A stretch of DNA of 64,000 bases from the NCBI RefSeq assembly GCF_032302195.1, contig NZ_CP135275.1, positions 1,302,001-1,366,000 of the forward strand. Direction: 5' to 3'. The notes under the pieces are model-generated. The model ran no database searches. It was not told the DNA's origin and worked only from the letters and a program-made list of their open reading frames with translations. This DNA comes from Paenibacillus sp. MMS20-IR301. GTDB lineage: Bacteria > Bacillota > Bacilli > Paenibacillales > Paenibacillaceae. Positions 18,167 to 26,940 of the stretch are shown here, piece by piece (position 1 is the first letter of the stretch; the number at the start of each line of letters is the position of its first letter). Position numbers and translations under genes: made by a program.

Positions 18167-19183
18167 ATGGCAAAAGCTAGCCAGCAGGGACTTAGCGGCC
18201 GTCAAAAGGCGGCGATCCTGCTTATCACACTAGGACCTGAAGTATCTGCGCAAATATTCAAGCATTTGCGGGATGAGGAGATCGAGCAGCTGACTCTGGA
18301 GATTGCGAATGTCCGTAAGGTGGACAGCGTGGAGAAAGAATCGATTATGTCCGAATTCCATCAGATCTGTCTCGCGCAGGAATATATCTCGCAGGGCGGT
18401 ATCAATTATGCCAAAGAGATTCTCGAGAAAGCGCTTGGTTCAACCAAGGCGATGGAAGTCATTAACCGCCTGACCGCAACCTTGCAGGTGCGGCCGTTCG
18501 ATTTCGCCCGCAAGGCGGATCCGAACCAGATTCTCAACTTTATCCAGAACGAGAATGTCCAGACTATAGCCCTTGTACTCTCCTATCTGCAGTTTGAACA
18601 AGCGGCCTCCATCCTGTCTTCCCTGCCTCAGGAGAAGCAGGCTGAGGTGGCAAGAAGAATAGCGATTATGGACAGCACCTCTCCGGAGGTTGTGACGCAA
18701 ATTGAACGTGTTCTGGAGCAGAAGCTATCGGCTACCGTTACCCAGGATTACACCAATGCAGGCGGTATTGAGTCGATTGTACAGATTCTGAACGGGGTTG
18801 ACCGGGGGACAGAACGGACAATCCTCGACTCCCTGGAGATTCAGGATCCGGAGCTTGCCGAAGAAATCAAAAAACGGATGTTTGTCTTCGAGGATATCGT
18901 CAACGTGGACAACCGTTCGATCCAGCGCATTATCAAGGATATCGAGAATGCGGATCTGCAGCTGGCGCTCAAGGTGGCCAGCGAGGAAGTGCGGGATGTT
19001 ATCTTCCGCAATATGTCAAAGCGTATGGCCGAGACCTTCCGCGAGGAAATGGAGTATATGGGACCTGTGCGGCTGCGTGATGTTGAAGAGGCGCAGACCC
19101 GCATTGTAGGCACGATCCGCAGACTGGAAGAGTCTGGTGAAATTATCATCGCCCGTGGCGGAGGAGATGACATCATTGTCTAA
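18167..19183 (+). CDS. fliG: Flagellar motor switch protein FliG
   Basis: FliG is the C-ring protein that contacts the stator and generates torque. The 338 residues show the N-terminal LSGRQKAAILLITLGPE that binds FliF, the middle EHPQ-like region (around SYLQFEQAASILSSLPQEKQAEVA) and the torque helix MFVFEDIVNVDNRSIQRIIKDI with the alternating charges expected. The C-terminus GPVRLRDVEEAQTRIV is conserved. The 3' end overlaps the start of fliH. Confidence 0.97.
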   Translation: MAKASQQGLSGRQKAAILLITLGPEVSAQIFKHLRDEEIEQLTLEIANVRKVDSVEKESIMSEFHQICLAQEYISQGGINYAKEILEKALGSTKAMEVINRLTATLQVRPFDFARKADPNQILNFIQNENVQTIALVLSYLQFEQAASILSSLPQEKQAEVARRIAIMDSTSPEVVTQIERVLEQKLSATVTQDYTNAGGIESIVQILNGVDRGTERTILDSLEIQDPELAEEIKKRMFVFEDIVNVDNRSIQRIIKDIENADLQLALKVASEEVRDVIFRNMSKRMAETFREEMEYMGPVRLRDVEEAQTRIVGTIRRLEESGEIIIARGGGDDIIV

Positions 19184-20024
19184 GCTGATCAAATATTCTG
19201 AGTATGTTCCGGTAGATGTGCTGAAGCGGCTGGAGCAGGCCAGACATTATGCTGGCCTGGACGAAGAACCTGCTCCTGAAGAAGCGCCGGGCGAGGCCCA
19301 TTATCAGGACCCGGCCAAAGAAGCGGCGGAGCAGGCACGCAAACAGATGCTGAAGGATGCTCAGGAATTCGCTGAGGGACAAGTCCGGAACGCATCCCAG
19401 GAAGCTGAGAATATTATGGAATCGGCGCGGACGGAAGCGGAAGAGTGGTGGCGGCTCCGCAGGGAGCAGGATGAGCATTTGGTTGAAGCAGTCAAAGCTG
19501 AAGGGTTCCAGCTCGGATATCAGGAGGGCATTGCCCATGCCGAGCAGGAAATGTCCCGGCGGCTCGCGGAGATGATGGAGGAAGCACGGACCGTGCTTCA
19601 GGAAGCATACCGGGCCCGGGATGTTATCATTCAGGAGGCTGAACCCTTCCTGGTGGAGCTCAGCTGTGATATTGCCGAGAAGATCGTCGATAAGCAGCTG
19701 ACGGTCGAGCCGCAATTTGCAATGGATCTGATCCGTAAGAACCTGGCCCGCAAACGCGAGCAGGGGTTAATCTCATTATGCGTCTCCCCGGCGCAGTTCA
19801 CTTTCATTAATGCCGCCAGGGAAGAGCTCTCACTGGTGGTGGATTCTCAGGCTGAACTGCAGATTCTTCCCGATTCGACGGTCAAGGATCTGGGCTGTGT
19901 GATCAGGTCTTCCTTCGGAAGTATCGATGCGCGTGTGGACACCCAGCTGGCCGAGATTAAGAAGGAACTGCTGAGAATTGCTCTGGATGAAGGCGACCAC
20001 AGAAATGGGGAAGAGCATGCTTGA
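19176..20024 (+). CDS. fliH: Flagellar assembly protein FliH
   Basis: FliH regulates and positions the export ATPase FliI at the C ring. GGAGGAG at 19160-19166 sits 9 bases before TTG 19176, giving 282 residues starting MSKLIKYSEYVPVDVL (TTG read as Met); ATG 19167 directly abuts the SD and is less likely. The N-terminal half is a charged coiled coil rich in Glu/Ala/Gln (about 40-150). The C-terminal part, VELSCDIAEKIVDKQLTVEP through VDTQLAEIKKELL, is the FliH/YscL domain. It overlaps fliG and fliI at its two ends. Confidence 0.92.
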   Translation: MSKLIKYSEYVPVDVLKRLEQARHYAGLDEEPAPEEAPGEAHYQDPAKEAAEQARKQMLKDAQEFAEGQVRNASQEAENIMESARTEAEEWWRLRREQDEHLVEAVKAEGFQLGYQEGIAHAEQEMSRRLAEMMEEARTVLQEAYRARDVIIQEAEPFLVELSCDIAEKIVDKQLTVEPQFAMDLIRKNLARKREQGLISLCVSPAQFTFINAAREELSLVVDSQAELQILPDSTVKDLGCVIRSSFGSIDARVDTQLAEIKKELLRIALDEGDHRNGEEHA

Positions 20025-21330
20025 CAGCGGGAGATACAAAGATCATCTGCGTAATTTTGACCCGGTCCGGATAAACGGCAAAGTAACCCAGGTTATCGGC
20101 CTCATGGTGGAGTCGGAAGGGCCGGATGCCAGTATCGGTGATGTCTGTTATATCTATCCCGCGAAGGGAAACAAGCCGCTGCAGGCAGAGGTTGTCGGAT
20201 TCCGTGACAATAAGGTGCTGCTGATGCCGCTTGGTGAGCTTCAGGCTATCGGGCCCGGCTGTGATGTAGTGGGCACAGGCAAGCCGCTGAGTGTGCAGGT
20301 GGGCTCGGAGCTGCTCGGCAAGGTGCTGGACGGGCTGGGACAGCCGCTGGACGGCTCCCTGATCCCTGCCCGTATGCCGCATAGCTCGACCTTCAATATC
20401 CCGTCCAATCCGCTTAACCGTCCCCGGGTAGCCGAGCCGATCAGCATTGGGGTCAGAGCCATTGACGGCCTGCTGACGATCGGGAAAGGGCAGCGGGTGG
20501 GGATATTCGCAGGTTCGGGTGTGGGGAAGAGCACGCTGATGGGGATGATTGCCCGTAACACCTCAGCAGACGTGAACGTAATCGCGCTGATCGGGGAACG
20601 GGGCAGAGAGGTGCTTGATTTCATTGAGCGTGATCTGGGGCCGGAAGGCCTCCAGCGTTCGGTGGTCATCGTCGCTACATCCGATCAGCCGGCGCTGATC
20701 CGGATCAAGGGTGCCCTGATCGCCACCACGATTGCAGAATACTTCCGCGACCGCGGACTGAATGTGATGCTGATGATGGACTCGGTTACCCGCTATGCCA
20801 TGGCCCAGCGTGAAGTGGGACTGGCCGTAGGCGAGCCGCCGGCGATGAGAGGATATACACCTTCAGTATTCGCCAGCCTGCCGAAGCTGCTTGAACGGGC
20901 CGGGACGGGGCCGACGGGCTCCATCACCGCTTTTTACACTGTGCTGGTTGATGGTGATGATATGAATGAGCCGATTGCCGATGCCGTACGCGGTATTCTC
21001 GACGGACATATCGTCCTTAACCGTAATATCGCCAATAAAGGCCATTTCCCGGCCATCGACGTGCTCGCAAGCATCAGCCGTGTCATGAAGGACATAGCCC
21101 CGGAGGAGCAAATTGCCGCAGCCGAGAATGTGAAGCGCCTTATGGCGGTCTACAAGGATTCTGAGGATCTTATCAACATCGGTGCCTACCAGAGAGGCTC
21201 CAACGCACAGATTGACGAATCCATGCATTATATCGACAGCATCTGGGATTTCACCAAGCAAAAAGTGAACGAGAAGGTAACCCTTAGCGAAGTGCAGCAG
21301 TCATTAATTTCACAGTTCTCGAGGAGTTGA
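20017..21330 (+). CDS. fliI: Flagellum-specific ATPase FliI
   Basis: FliI is the F1-beta-like ATPase of the flagellar type III export system. Walker A is FAGSGVGKSTLMGM and Walker B VMLMMDSVTRYAMAQREV, followed by GEPPAMRGYTPSVFASLP. The N-terminal barrel domain has GKVTQVIGLMVESEG. I place the start at ATG 20017 (437 residues, near the 438 of B. subtilis), within the end of fliH; ATG 20005 is an alternative. It works with FliH and FliJ. Confidence 0.95.
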   Translation: MLDSGRYKDHLRNFDPVRINGKVTQVIGLMVESEGPDASIGDVCYIYPAKGNKPLQAEVVGFRDNKVLLMPLGELQAIGPGCDVVGTGKPLSVQVGSELLGKVLDGLGQPLDGSLIPARMPHSSTFNIPSNPLNRPRVAEPISIGVRAIDGLLTIGKGQRVGIFAGSGVGKSTLMGMIARNTSADVNVIALIGERGREVLDFIERDLGPEGLQRSVVIVATSDQPALIRIKGALIATTIAEYFRDRGLNVMLMMDSVTRYAMAQREVGLAVGEPPAMRGYTPSVFASLPKLLERAGTGPTGSITAFYTVLVDGDDMNEPIADAVRGILDGHIVLNRNIANKGHFPAIDVLASISRVMKDIAPEEQIAAAENVKRLMAVYKDSEDLINIGAYQRGSNAQIDESMHYIDSIWDFTKQKVNEKVTLSEVQQSLISQFSRS

Positions 21331-21336
21331 TTGATC

Positions 21337-21780
21337 ATGAGATTCCATTATACTTTTCAAAAAGTGGTGGACTTGAAGGGTAACGAAAAAACACAGGCAG
21401 AGTGGATGCTCTCAAGCGCGCTCGGAGAACTGCAGGCACAGGAAAGAAGTCTTGATGAATTAATTATGCAGCGCAGCACACTGATGTCGTCCCTGCAAGC
21501 CGCGGCCGAACAGAAGTCGCCTATGGCCAAGCTGCGGGAGATGCAGGATTATGTGGATTACCTGGATAAATGCATTGCCCGCAAGCATTCGGATATCAGC
21601 CGGGCGCACATGGAGGTTCAGAGCAAGCAGGATCATCTCAGCACCAAGGTGCTTGATGAGAAGGTCTGGCTCAAAGCCAAAGATAAGGCACAAACCGCTT
21701 TTCTGCAGAATATGAGTTTACGGGAACAAAACGAACTGGATGAGATGGCTACCGTCCGCTTCGCGATGAAATCCCTCTGA
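21337..21780 (+). CDS. fliJ: Flagellar export protein FliJ
   Basis: FliJ is the coiled-coil stalk inside the FliI hexamer. ATG 21337 lies 10 bases after GAGGAG and gives 147 residues starting MRFHYTFQKVVDLKGNEK; TTG 21331 is too close to that SD. The whole protein is predicted helical, with heptad-like spacing and the family C-terminal REQNELDEMATVRF. It follows fliI immediately. Confidence 0.92.
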   Translation: MRFHYTFQKVVDLKGNEKTQAEWMLSSALGELQAQERSLDELIMQRSTLMSSLQAAAEQKSPMAKLREMQDYVDYLDKCIARKHSDISRAHMEVQSKQDHLSTKVLDEKVWLKAKDKAQTAFLQNMSLREQNELDEMATVRFAMKSL

Positions 21781-21799
21781 GTCCGGGAGGTTTCCGCTA

Positions 21800-22753
21800 G
21801 TGGCAAACAATGAAATGGAACTTGACAATGAAGGGTCCGCAGGGAAATTTGAGCGTTTCTTGTTCTTGATGATTCCGATCATCTTCACGCTTGTCCTGCT
21901 AGGGGTACTGTTGACCCTATTCAATATGGATATCCGTAATAATGTGCTTGAGGTTGCGAACAAAATTCCCTTCGTGGAAAAGTGGGTTCCTGATCCGGCT
22001 CCGGACCCGGAAGCAGCCGGGGAGAAAACGGAGAACCCGCAGACGGAGAGCGAAGAGCAGGCTGCCAGCTCCGAAAGCACCATCAAAGAGCTCAAGGCGC
22101 AGCTGGCTGCGCAGGGAGAGCAGCTGAAGCAGGCGGAAGCAGAGAAGGCAAATGAAGCAACTAAGGCCGAAGCGCTGCAAAAGCAGATCGACAATATGAA
22201 GACAGAAGCAGCGGCGGCAGAAGCGGCTCTTCCGGAAGAAGAGGATCCTTATCTGAAGCAGGTTACTGACCTGGCTAAGCTGTATGCGGGGATGAAGGCT
22301 TCCAAAGCAGCACCGATTATGGAGAATTTAACTACTGATGAGATGGTGCAAATCTTTAGTGTAATGAGCAATTCAAGCAAAATGGCTATTCTGGAAAAAA
22401 TGGATCCTAAAAAAGCTGCGGATGTCTCTATAAAGCTAAAGGAAACAACAAATTCAACCGATATGGCTATTGCAGCCCTTCAATCACGCCTGAAACAGGA
22501 TGAGGCCGGAACGACTGCGGCTGCCTCTTCCGCCAACCTGGATCAACAGAAGCTGAGCCAGACGTTTACCTCTATGCCGGCGGCAGAAGCGGCTACACTG
22601 TTAGGGTCAATGTACACGATTAGCCCGGATAAGGTCATTACTGTTCTGAATACAGTCAGTGACAGTGTCCGCTCCTCCATACTGGGCGAGATGACGAAGA
22701 ACGACAGCGCCTTAACTGCCAAGATCGTCAACCGTCTGATGGGCGGAAAATAG
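21800..22753 (+). CDS. ylxF: YlxF/MotE-like membrane coiled-coil protein
   Basis: The 317-residue protein has one membrane segment near residues 18-36 (FLFLMIPIIFTLVLLGVLLTL) and a coiled coil around 85-140. A C-terminal region with YAGMKASKAAPIMENLTTDEMVQIFSVMSNSSKMAILEKMDP follows; this is the MgtE-N-like helical domain also found in MotE proteins. The place between fliJ and fliK matches ylxF of B. subtilis. In alphaproteobacteria MotE stabilises a stator-associated protein; whether that applies here is unknown. GTG 21800 follows GGGAGG. Confidence 0.8.
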   Translation: MANNEMELDNEGSAGKFERFLFLMIPIIFTLVLLGVLLTLFNMDIRNNVLEVANKIPFVEKWVPDPAPDPEAAGEKTENPQTESEEQAASSESTIKELKAQLAAQGEQLKQAEAEKANEATKAEALQKQIDNMKTEAAAAEAALPEEEDPYLKQVTDLAKLYAGMKASKAAPIMENLTTDEMVQIFSVMSNSSKMAILEKMDPKKAADVSIKLKETTNSTDMAIAALQSRLKQDEAGTTAAASSANLDQQKLSQTFTSMPAAEAATLLGSMYTISPDKVITVLNTVSDSVRSSILGEMTKNDSALTAKIVNRLMGGK

Positions 22754-22775
22754 CACTTGAAGGGAGGTGAAAAAG

Positions 22776-24263
22776 ATGAGTTTAATTATGCAAACATTAA
22801 CTGCAGGCAATTTGTCTGCTAATGGCAGCAGCACTGCTGCCGGAACAAACGGAACACCAGCTGCCGGCTCAGCTGCAGGATTTGCAGCGACGCTGGTTCA
22901 AAGTATGACAGGCACTGCTGGTGCTGCTGCAAAGGGCACAGAGACACCTGTCCTTGGCAATCTGGCGTCCTTGTTACAAGGCCTCTTAAGTGCAGCTCAG
23001 ACTGCAGAAGGGGATACAGGAGCTGCTGATGTGAAAAAAGGTGATCTGCTGGAGGGGCTTGCCCGGGATATGGAGGCACTGGATACCAGTCTGGAAGCCG
23101 ATCCTGCACTGCTTGCTGCACTTCAGGGATGGCTGCTTCAAACCGCTGCCTTGTTGTCCGGGGGCAATGCCGCCGTTCAAGAGGATGGAGCAGAAGGAAA
23201 TACAGCTGCAGTGACAGCCGGTTTGTCCCCGCTTGCTCAAAGCGCAGACACCCTGCGGTTCGCCGTACAGGATGAACTGAACAGCCTGGTCGGGCTGATC
23301 CAGGATGCTGCTGCCAGCGGAAATGAAGAGACGGCTGCTAAAGGAGCTGCCCTGCTGAATCAATTCTCGGCAATTCTGGCTGAGAGTGCACCTGCCGGCA
23401 GTAAAACACAGTCAAAAGCTTCAAAGGCTGAGGAATCCGTATTTTCAGTTAAGCAGACAGCAATTGCAGACAATAAGCCGGAAACAGCTGTTAAAGGCAA
23501 TGCAGTTTCAGAGGTCCGTACTCTTCTGCAGGCTGCAGTCCAGACTGATAAGAGCGCACAAGCCTCTGTGGCAGCAGGAACGGCAGTAATCAAGCCTGAG
23601 GAGTCTCCAGAGCTTGTAACCACTGGATTAGCTGCAGCAACGAAGACAGCAGGGGATCCGGAAGAAGCATTCCCCGCTGCCAAAGCACCAACCGGTGAAT
23701 CTGAAGTTGTGACCGCAGGTCAGCTTTCACTCAGACACGGAATAACAGCACCGCTCAAAGCGGAAGCCGCACCTGTGCCGGTCCAGCAATTTGCCCAGGA
23801 AATGAGCAGCTTCATCAGCGGCAGACTGGAAATCGTCAAAAAAGGCGGAGTGGCAGAAGCTACAATTACATTGTTCCCGGAGAACCTGGGACAAGTTGAT
23901 GTAAAGATTACAATGCAAAATGGTAACCTTGTTGCCCAGTTCCTGACTCAGCACAATGGAACGAAGGATATTCTGGAGCAGCAGATGAATCAGCTCCGTA
24001 TGGCACTGCAAGCCCAAGGGCTTCAGGTGGAGAAGCTTGAAGTAACCCAGAATAGCTCTTCCCCGCAGTCGCAATGGACAGGACAGCAGGGACAGCAAGC
24101 CGGAACAGGCGGACAACAACAGCAGGGCAGACGTTCGAGAGAACGCCAGGAAGACTCCGGTGATGCGCTGCTTGCCGCAGAGCTGAACGGGGAATGGAAA
24201 GACTGGGCTATGGAAAGACAGCAGGCTAATCTGCAAAATGGCGGATTCTCAGCCAAGGCTTAA
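22776..24263 (+). CDS. fliK: Flagellar hook-length control protein FliK
   Basis: FliK is a secreted ruler that measures hook length and switches export specificity through FlhB. ATG 22776 follows GGGAGGTG; GTG 22767 overlaps that SD. The 495 residues have a long Ala/Thr/Gln-rich low-complexity part (about 1-330), normal for the ruler region. The C-terminal globular domain has ATITLFPENLGQVDVKI and LEQQMNQLRMALQAQGLQVEKLEV, followed by a Gln/Gly-rich stretch. It precedes flgD. Confidence 0.93.
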   Translation: MSLIMQTLTAGNLSANGSSTAAGTNGTPAAGSAAGFAATLVQSMTGTAGAAAKGTETPVLGNLASLLQGLLSAAQTAEGDTGAADVKKGDLLEGLARDMEALDTSLEADPALLAALQGWLLQTAALLSGGNAAVQEDGAEGNTAAVTAGLSPLAQSADTLRFAVQDELNSLVGLIQDAAASGNEETAAKGAALLNQFSAILAESAPAGSKTQSKASKAEESVFSVKQTAIADNKPETAVKGNAVSEVRTLLQAAVQTDKSAQASVAAGTAVIKPEESPELVTTGLAAATKTAGDPEEAFPAAKAPTGESEVVTAGQLSLRHGITAPLKAEAAPVPVQQFAQEMSSFISGRLEIVKKGGVAEATITLFPENLGQVDVKITMQNGNLVAQFLTQHNGTKDILEQQMNQLRMALQAQGLQVEKLEVTQNSSSPQSQWTGQQGQQAGTGGQQQQGRRSRERQEDSGDALLAAELNGEWKDWAMERQQANLQNGGFSAKA

Positions 24264-24291
24264 TTGATAAGGACAAGCGAGGTGATATGAA

Positions 24292-24774
24292 ATGGCAACA
24301 ACTCCGGTATCAACAAGCAATCAATGGAATTATGTAGCGAATACTTCTTCTACTCCGAAGACAACCGGCAGCTCGACACTGGGCAAGGATCAGTTCCTGA
24401 AAATTCTGATTACCCAGCTCCAGAACCAGGACCCGATGCAGCCAATGGAGGATAAAGAGTTCATTGCTCAGATGGCCCAGTTCTCTTCTGTAGAGCAGCT
24501 AATGAACATTTCGACCCAGCTCACGGCACTCAATCAGTCACTCGGCTCAGTGTCCGGTCTTATCGGCAAAGATATTACCTGGACAGATGCAGAGACCAAA
24601 CTACCGAAATCAGGAAATGTTGAGTCGATTGTAGTAAGCAATGGTGTACAATATGCTGTTGTGGGTAAAGAGCGGATTGCTCTAACCGATATTACACAAA
24701 TCCAGAACGCCTCTGCTGAAGCAGCAGCCGGCAGCAGCAGTGCAGCTGACGGGGAGAGCGGGGCGGCCTCATGA
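24292..24774 (+). CDS. flgD: Flagellar hook capping protein FlgD
   Basis: FlgD caps the growing hook and guides FlgE assembly. The 160 residues contain LGKDQFLKILITQLQNQDPMQPMEDKEFIAQMAQFSSVEQL, the diagnostic N-terminal block, then a short C-terminal part ending in an Ala/Ser-rich tail. It lacks the long tudor/FN3 region of enterobacterial FlgD, as is usual in Bacillales. Its stop overlaps the next start by 4 bp. Confidence 0.94.
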   Translation: MATTPVSTSNQWNYVANTSSTPKTTGSSTLGKDQFLKILITQLQNQDPMQPMEDKEFIAQMAQFSSVEQLMNISTQLTALNQSLGSVSGLIGKDITWTDAETKLPKSGNVESIVVSNGVQYAVVGKERIALTDITQIQNASAEAAAGSSSAADGESGAAS

Positions 24775-25154
24775 GCGACAGACTGACAGTAGGCCAGTTA
24801 TATCCGGCCAGTATGCATCCTTCGGCGCTTCAGCGCCAGCAGGCAGCTAAGAACGTTGCAGCTAATGAAGCTTCATTTGAGAGCGTGCTGCAGAAGAACA
24901 TGCTGAAGTTCAGCAATCATGCGGCGAAACGGCTGGAGCAGCGCGGGATCGAACTGGGCAGCCGCCAATTGGATCAAATCTCATCAGCTGTAGACAAAGC
25001 TGCTGCCAAGGGCAGCAAAGAGTCCTTAATCCTCATGAAGGATATGGCATTGATCGTCAGCGTAGCGAACCGTACTGTGGTTACTGCTATGGACGGAAAC
25101 TCAATGAAGGATAATGTGTTCACACAGATTGACAGTGCAGTAATTATTTCATGA
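24771..25154 (+). CDS. Flagellar operon protein, TIGR02530-like
   Basis: A 127-residue protein between flgD and the hook gene. The core FSNHAAKRLEQRGIELGSRQLDQISSAVDKAAAKGSKESLILMKDMALIVSVANRTVVTAMD fits the small family found in flagellar operons of Paenibacillus and clostridia; I recall it as TIGR02530. No signal peptide or membrane segment. It is absent from the B. subtilis operon. Its role is not known; the position suggests hook assembly. ATG 24771 overlaps the flgD stop (ATGA). Confidence 0.8.
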   Translation: MSDRLTVGQLYPASMHPSALQRQQAAKNVAANEASFESVLQKNMLKFSNHAAKRLEQRGIELGSRQLDQISSAVDKAAAKGSKESLILMKDMALIVSVANRTVVTAMDGNSMKDNVFTQIDSAVIIS

Positions 25155-25238
25155 ACCGGCCGGTCCTAACTGGAAAGCCGGAATGACCGCCGACCGACTG
25201 ACGCGGCCATAATTCCAAGGTTCCATTATTCTATTTAA

Positions 25239-25254
25239 AGAGTCAGATGACTCT
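25239..25254 (+). other. Small hairpin just upstream of the hook-gene ribosome site
   Basis: AGAGTC at 25239-25244 pairs with GACTCT at 25249-25254 around a 4-base loop, ending 6 bases before the flgE Shine-Dalgarno GGGGAGGA. It may influence mRNA stability or translation; no T-run follows, so it is not a terminator. Confidence 0.4.
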
Positions 25255-25276
25255 AAATCGGGGAGGACAATTCACA

Positions 25277-26095
25277 ATGTTAAGATCAATGTATTCAGGT
25301 GTTTCAGGTATGCGCGGATTCCAGACTAAACTGGATGTTATCGGTAACAACATTGCCAATGTTAACACTGTCGGCTTCAAATCAGGACGTGTAATGTTTA
25401 AGGACATCATGAGCCAGACGGTATCCGGTGTTACAGCACCGGTAGAGGGTGGAGCAGGCGGGGTCAACGCCAAGCAAATCGGTCTCGGTGTGAGTATCGG
25501 CTCCGTGGATACGATGCATCTGGCGGGCAGCGCAATGACTACCAACAATCCTACCGATCTTCGTATTGACGGTGATGGCTTCTTTCTGGTGAAGCTTACC
25601 GGCGATCAGGAGACGCCGTTCCTGACACGCGCCGGGGATTTCCATACCGACTCCAGCCGTAACCTCATTACTTCAGACGGTTTGCATGTTCTGGATTCCG
25701 ACGGTGAAATTATTCAATTGGCTGACGATGTTACTGCCTTCTCTATCTCCAGTGACGGTACAATTGTACAGACGATGGCTGATGGAACCACAGTGCCGGG
25801 TGTACAGATCGGTGTAGGTAAAGTCAGCAATCCGCAGGGCCTTGAGAAAATCGGCGGCAACCTGTACCGCATGTCGCTTAACGCCAATGCTGAAGGAGAA
25901 CTGGAGCCGACTACAGCCAATAATGCAGAGGTAGGTACGGGTTCAATCGTTGCCGGCCAGCTGGAAATGTCCAATGTGGATCTGACCAGTGAATTCACAG
26001 AAATGATCGTCACCCAGCGCGGATTCCAGGCGAACTCGCGGATTATTACAACTTCCGATGAAGTGCTGCAGGAAGTTGTCAACCTGAAGCGTTAA
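25277..26095 (+). CDS. flgE: Flagellar hook protein FlgE (short, FlgG-like)
   Basis: The hook subunit. ATG 25277 follows GGGAGGA and gives 272 residues, close to B. subtilis FlgE (264). The N-terminus MLRSMYSGVSGMRGFQTKLDVIGNNIANVNTVGFKSGR is typical of the hook/rod family. LRIDGDGFFLV lies in the middle, and the C-terminus VDLTSEFTEMIVTQRGFQANSRIITTSDE closes the coiled coil. By sequence alone it could be called FlgG, but the position after flgD argues for the hook. A 117-bp non-coding gap follows. Confidence 0.9.
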   Translation: MLRSMYSGVSGMRGFQTKLDVIGNNIANVNTVGFKSGRVMFKDIMSQTVSGVTAPVEGGAGGVNAKQIGLGVSIGSVDTMHLAGSAMTTNNPTDLRIDGDGFFLVKLTGDQETPFLTRAGDFHTDSSRNLITSDGLHVLDSDGEIIQLADDVTAFSISSDGTIVQTMADGTTVPGVQIGVGKVSNPQGLEKIGGNLYRMSLNANAEGELEPTTANNAEVGTGSIVAGQLEMSNVDLTSEFTEMIVTQRGFQANSRIITTSDEVLQEVVNLKR

Positions 26096-26126
26096 GTTTA
26101 AAGATATAATTTAATTATAGACTTGC

Positions 26127-26135
26127 TGTTATAAT
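26127..26135 (+). promoter_or_regulatory. Candidate internal extended -10 promoter within the fla operon
   Basis: TGTTATAAT (TATAAT at 26130-26135) is a perfect -10 hexamer with the TGn extension, in an AT-rich 117-bp gap between flgE and swrD. The -35 position (about 26107-26112, TAATTT) is weak, which extended -10 promoters tolerate. Confidence 0.45.
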
Positions 26136-26170
26136 GTTTTGCCTTTTGCGGACAAGTTATTTCCAGTCGT

Positions 26171-26197
26171 GGGGGGGAACTCCTCCCCCTATTTTTT
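26171..26197 (+). terminator. Terminator-like hairpin (attenuator) between flgE and swrD
   Basis: The G-run 26172-26177 plus A pairs with T plus the C-run 26185-26189 around a short loop, followed by ATTTTTT (26191-26197). This is a compact intrinsic terminator inside the operon, 15 bases before the swrD start. As downstream genes must be expressed, partial read-through or the internal promoter is expected. Confidence 0.65.
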
Positions 26198-26212
26198 GTT
26201 AGGAGGCCTGTT

Positions 26213-26437
26213 ATGATTTCGGTAACAAGATTGAACGGGGCGGCGATGTGGCTGAATGCCCTGCTGGTTGAAATGGTTGAGGAATCTCCGGATACATACA
26301 TTACACTTGTAACCGGCAAAAGGCTGATTGTGCTCGAGAAGGCGGATGAAGTCATTAGCAAAATCAAGGAATACAACAGGGACATAGGCACACATGCTGC
26401 CACCATTAAAGTCCAGTCGATGGAGGAGCTTTCATGA
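26213..26437 (+). CDS. swrD: SwrD/FlbD family flagellar protein
   Basis: A 74-residue protein starting MISVTRLNGAAMWLNALLVEMVEESPDTYITLVTGKRLIV, the characteristic FlbD fold (VTRLNG...N..LIE..E..PDT.ITL..G). In B. subtilis the orthologue YlzI/SwrD raises motor torque for swarming. AGGAGG lies just upstream. It overlaps fliL by 4 bp, in the order flgE-swrD-fliL conserved in Bacillales. Confidence 0.9.
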   Translation: MISVTRLNGAAMWLNALLVEMVEESPDTYITLVTGKRLIVLEKADEVISKIKEYNRDIGTHAATIKVQSMEELS

Positions 26438-26901
26438 AGAAGATGCTGCCGTGGCTCATTACGATTTTACTGGCGATTACACTGATAGTAGTTGCCGCAT
26501 TTTTATTAATGGACAGATTTTTCCCCAGTGACGCGAACAGTGTGAATCAGGCTGTGGAAAGTGTGGAAGCCAACAGGCTCAGTGCGGATGAAATCGTCGA
26601 GCTGACGGCTGAAATCACGGATATCAAAACTAATCTTGCTGACCCCGATTATATCGTTTCAATAAACTTCGCATTCCAGCTGGATACTGCCAAGGCCAAG
26701 GAAGAATTCGAAAAAATTAAAGAGATCAAAATCAAACCGCTGATTATCAAGGCACTTGCGGATACCAAGCCGGAAGAGCTGAACGGGGCGAACGGCAAGG
26801 ATCAATTGACCAGCAAGCTGGTCAATATAATCAGCAAGACCTTGACTGAAGGCAAGCTTACACAGATTGAGGTCACCAACTTCATCTTGGCACCAATGTA
26901 G
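26434..26901 (+). CDS. fliL: Flagellar basal body-associated protein FliL
   Basis: FliL is a single-pass membrane protein near the stators that supports torque. The 155 residues have a membrane segment at about 4-26 (MLPWLITILLAITLIVVAAFLL) and an extracellular stomatin-like domain with TDIKTNLADPDYIVSINFAFQLD and the family end LTEGKLTQIEVTNFIL. It starts within the swrD stop codon. Confidence 0.94.
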   Translation: MKKMLPWLITILLAITLIVVAAFLLMDRFFPSDANSVNQAVESVEANRLSADEIVELTAEITDIKTNLADPDYIVSINFAFQLDTAKAKEEFEKIKEIKIKPLIIKALADTKPEELNGANGKDQLTSKLVNIISKTLTEGKLTQIEVTNFILAPM

Positions 26902-26940
26902 CTGCTGGCGGGTTAATTCTTTGATGGGGGGGTGATTGAA

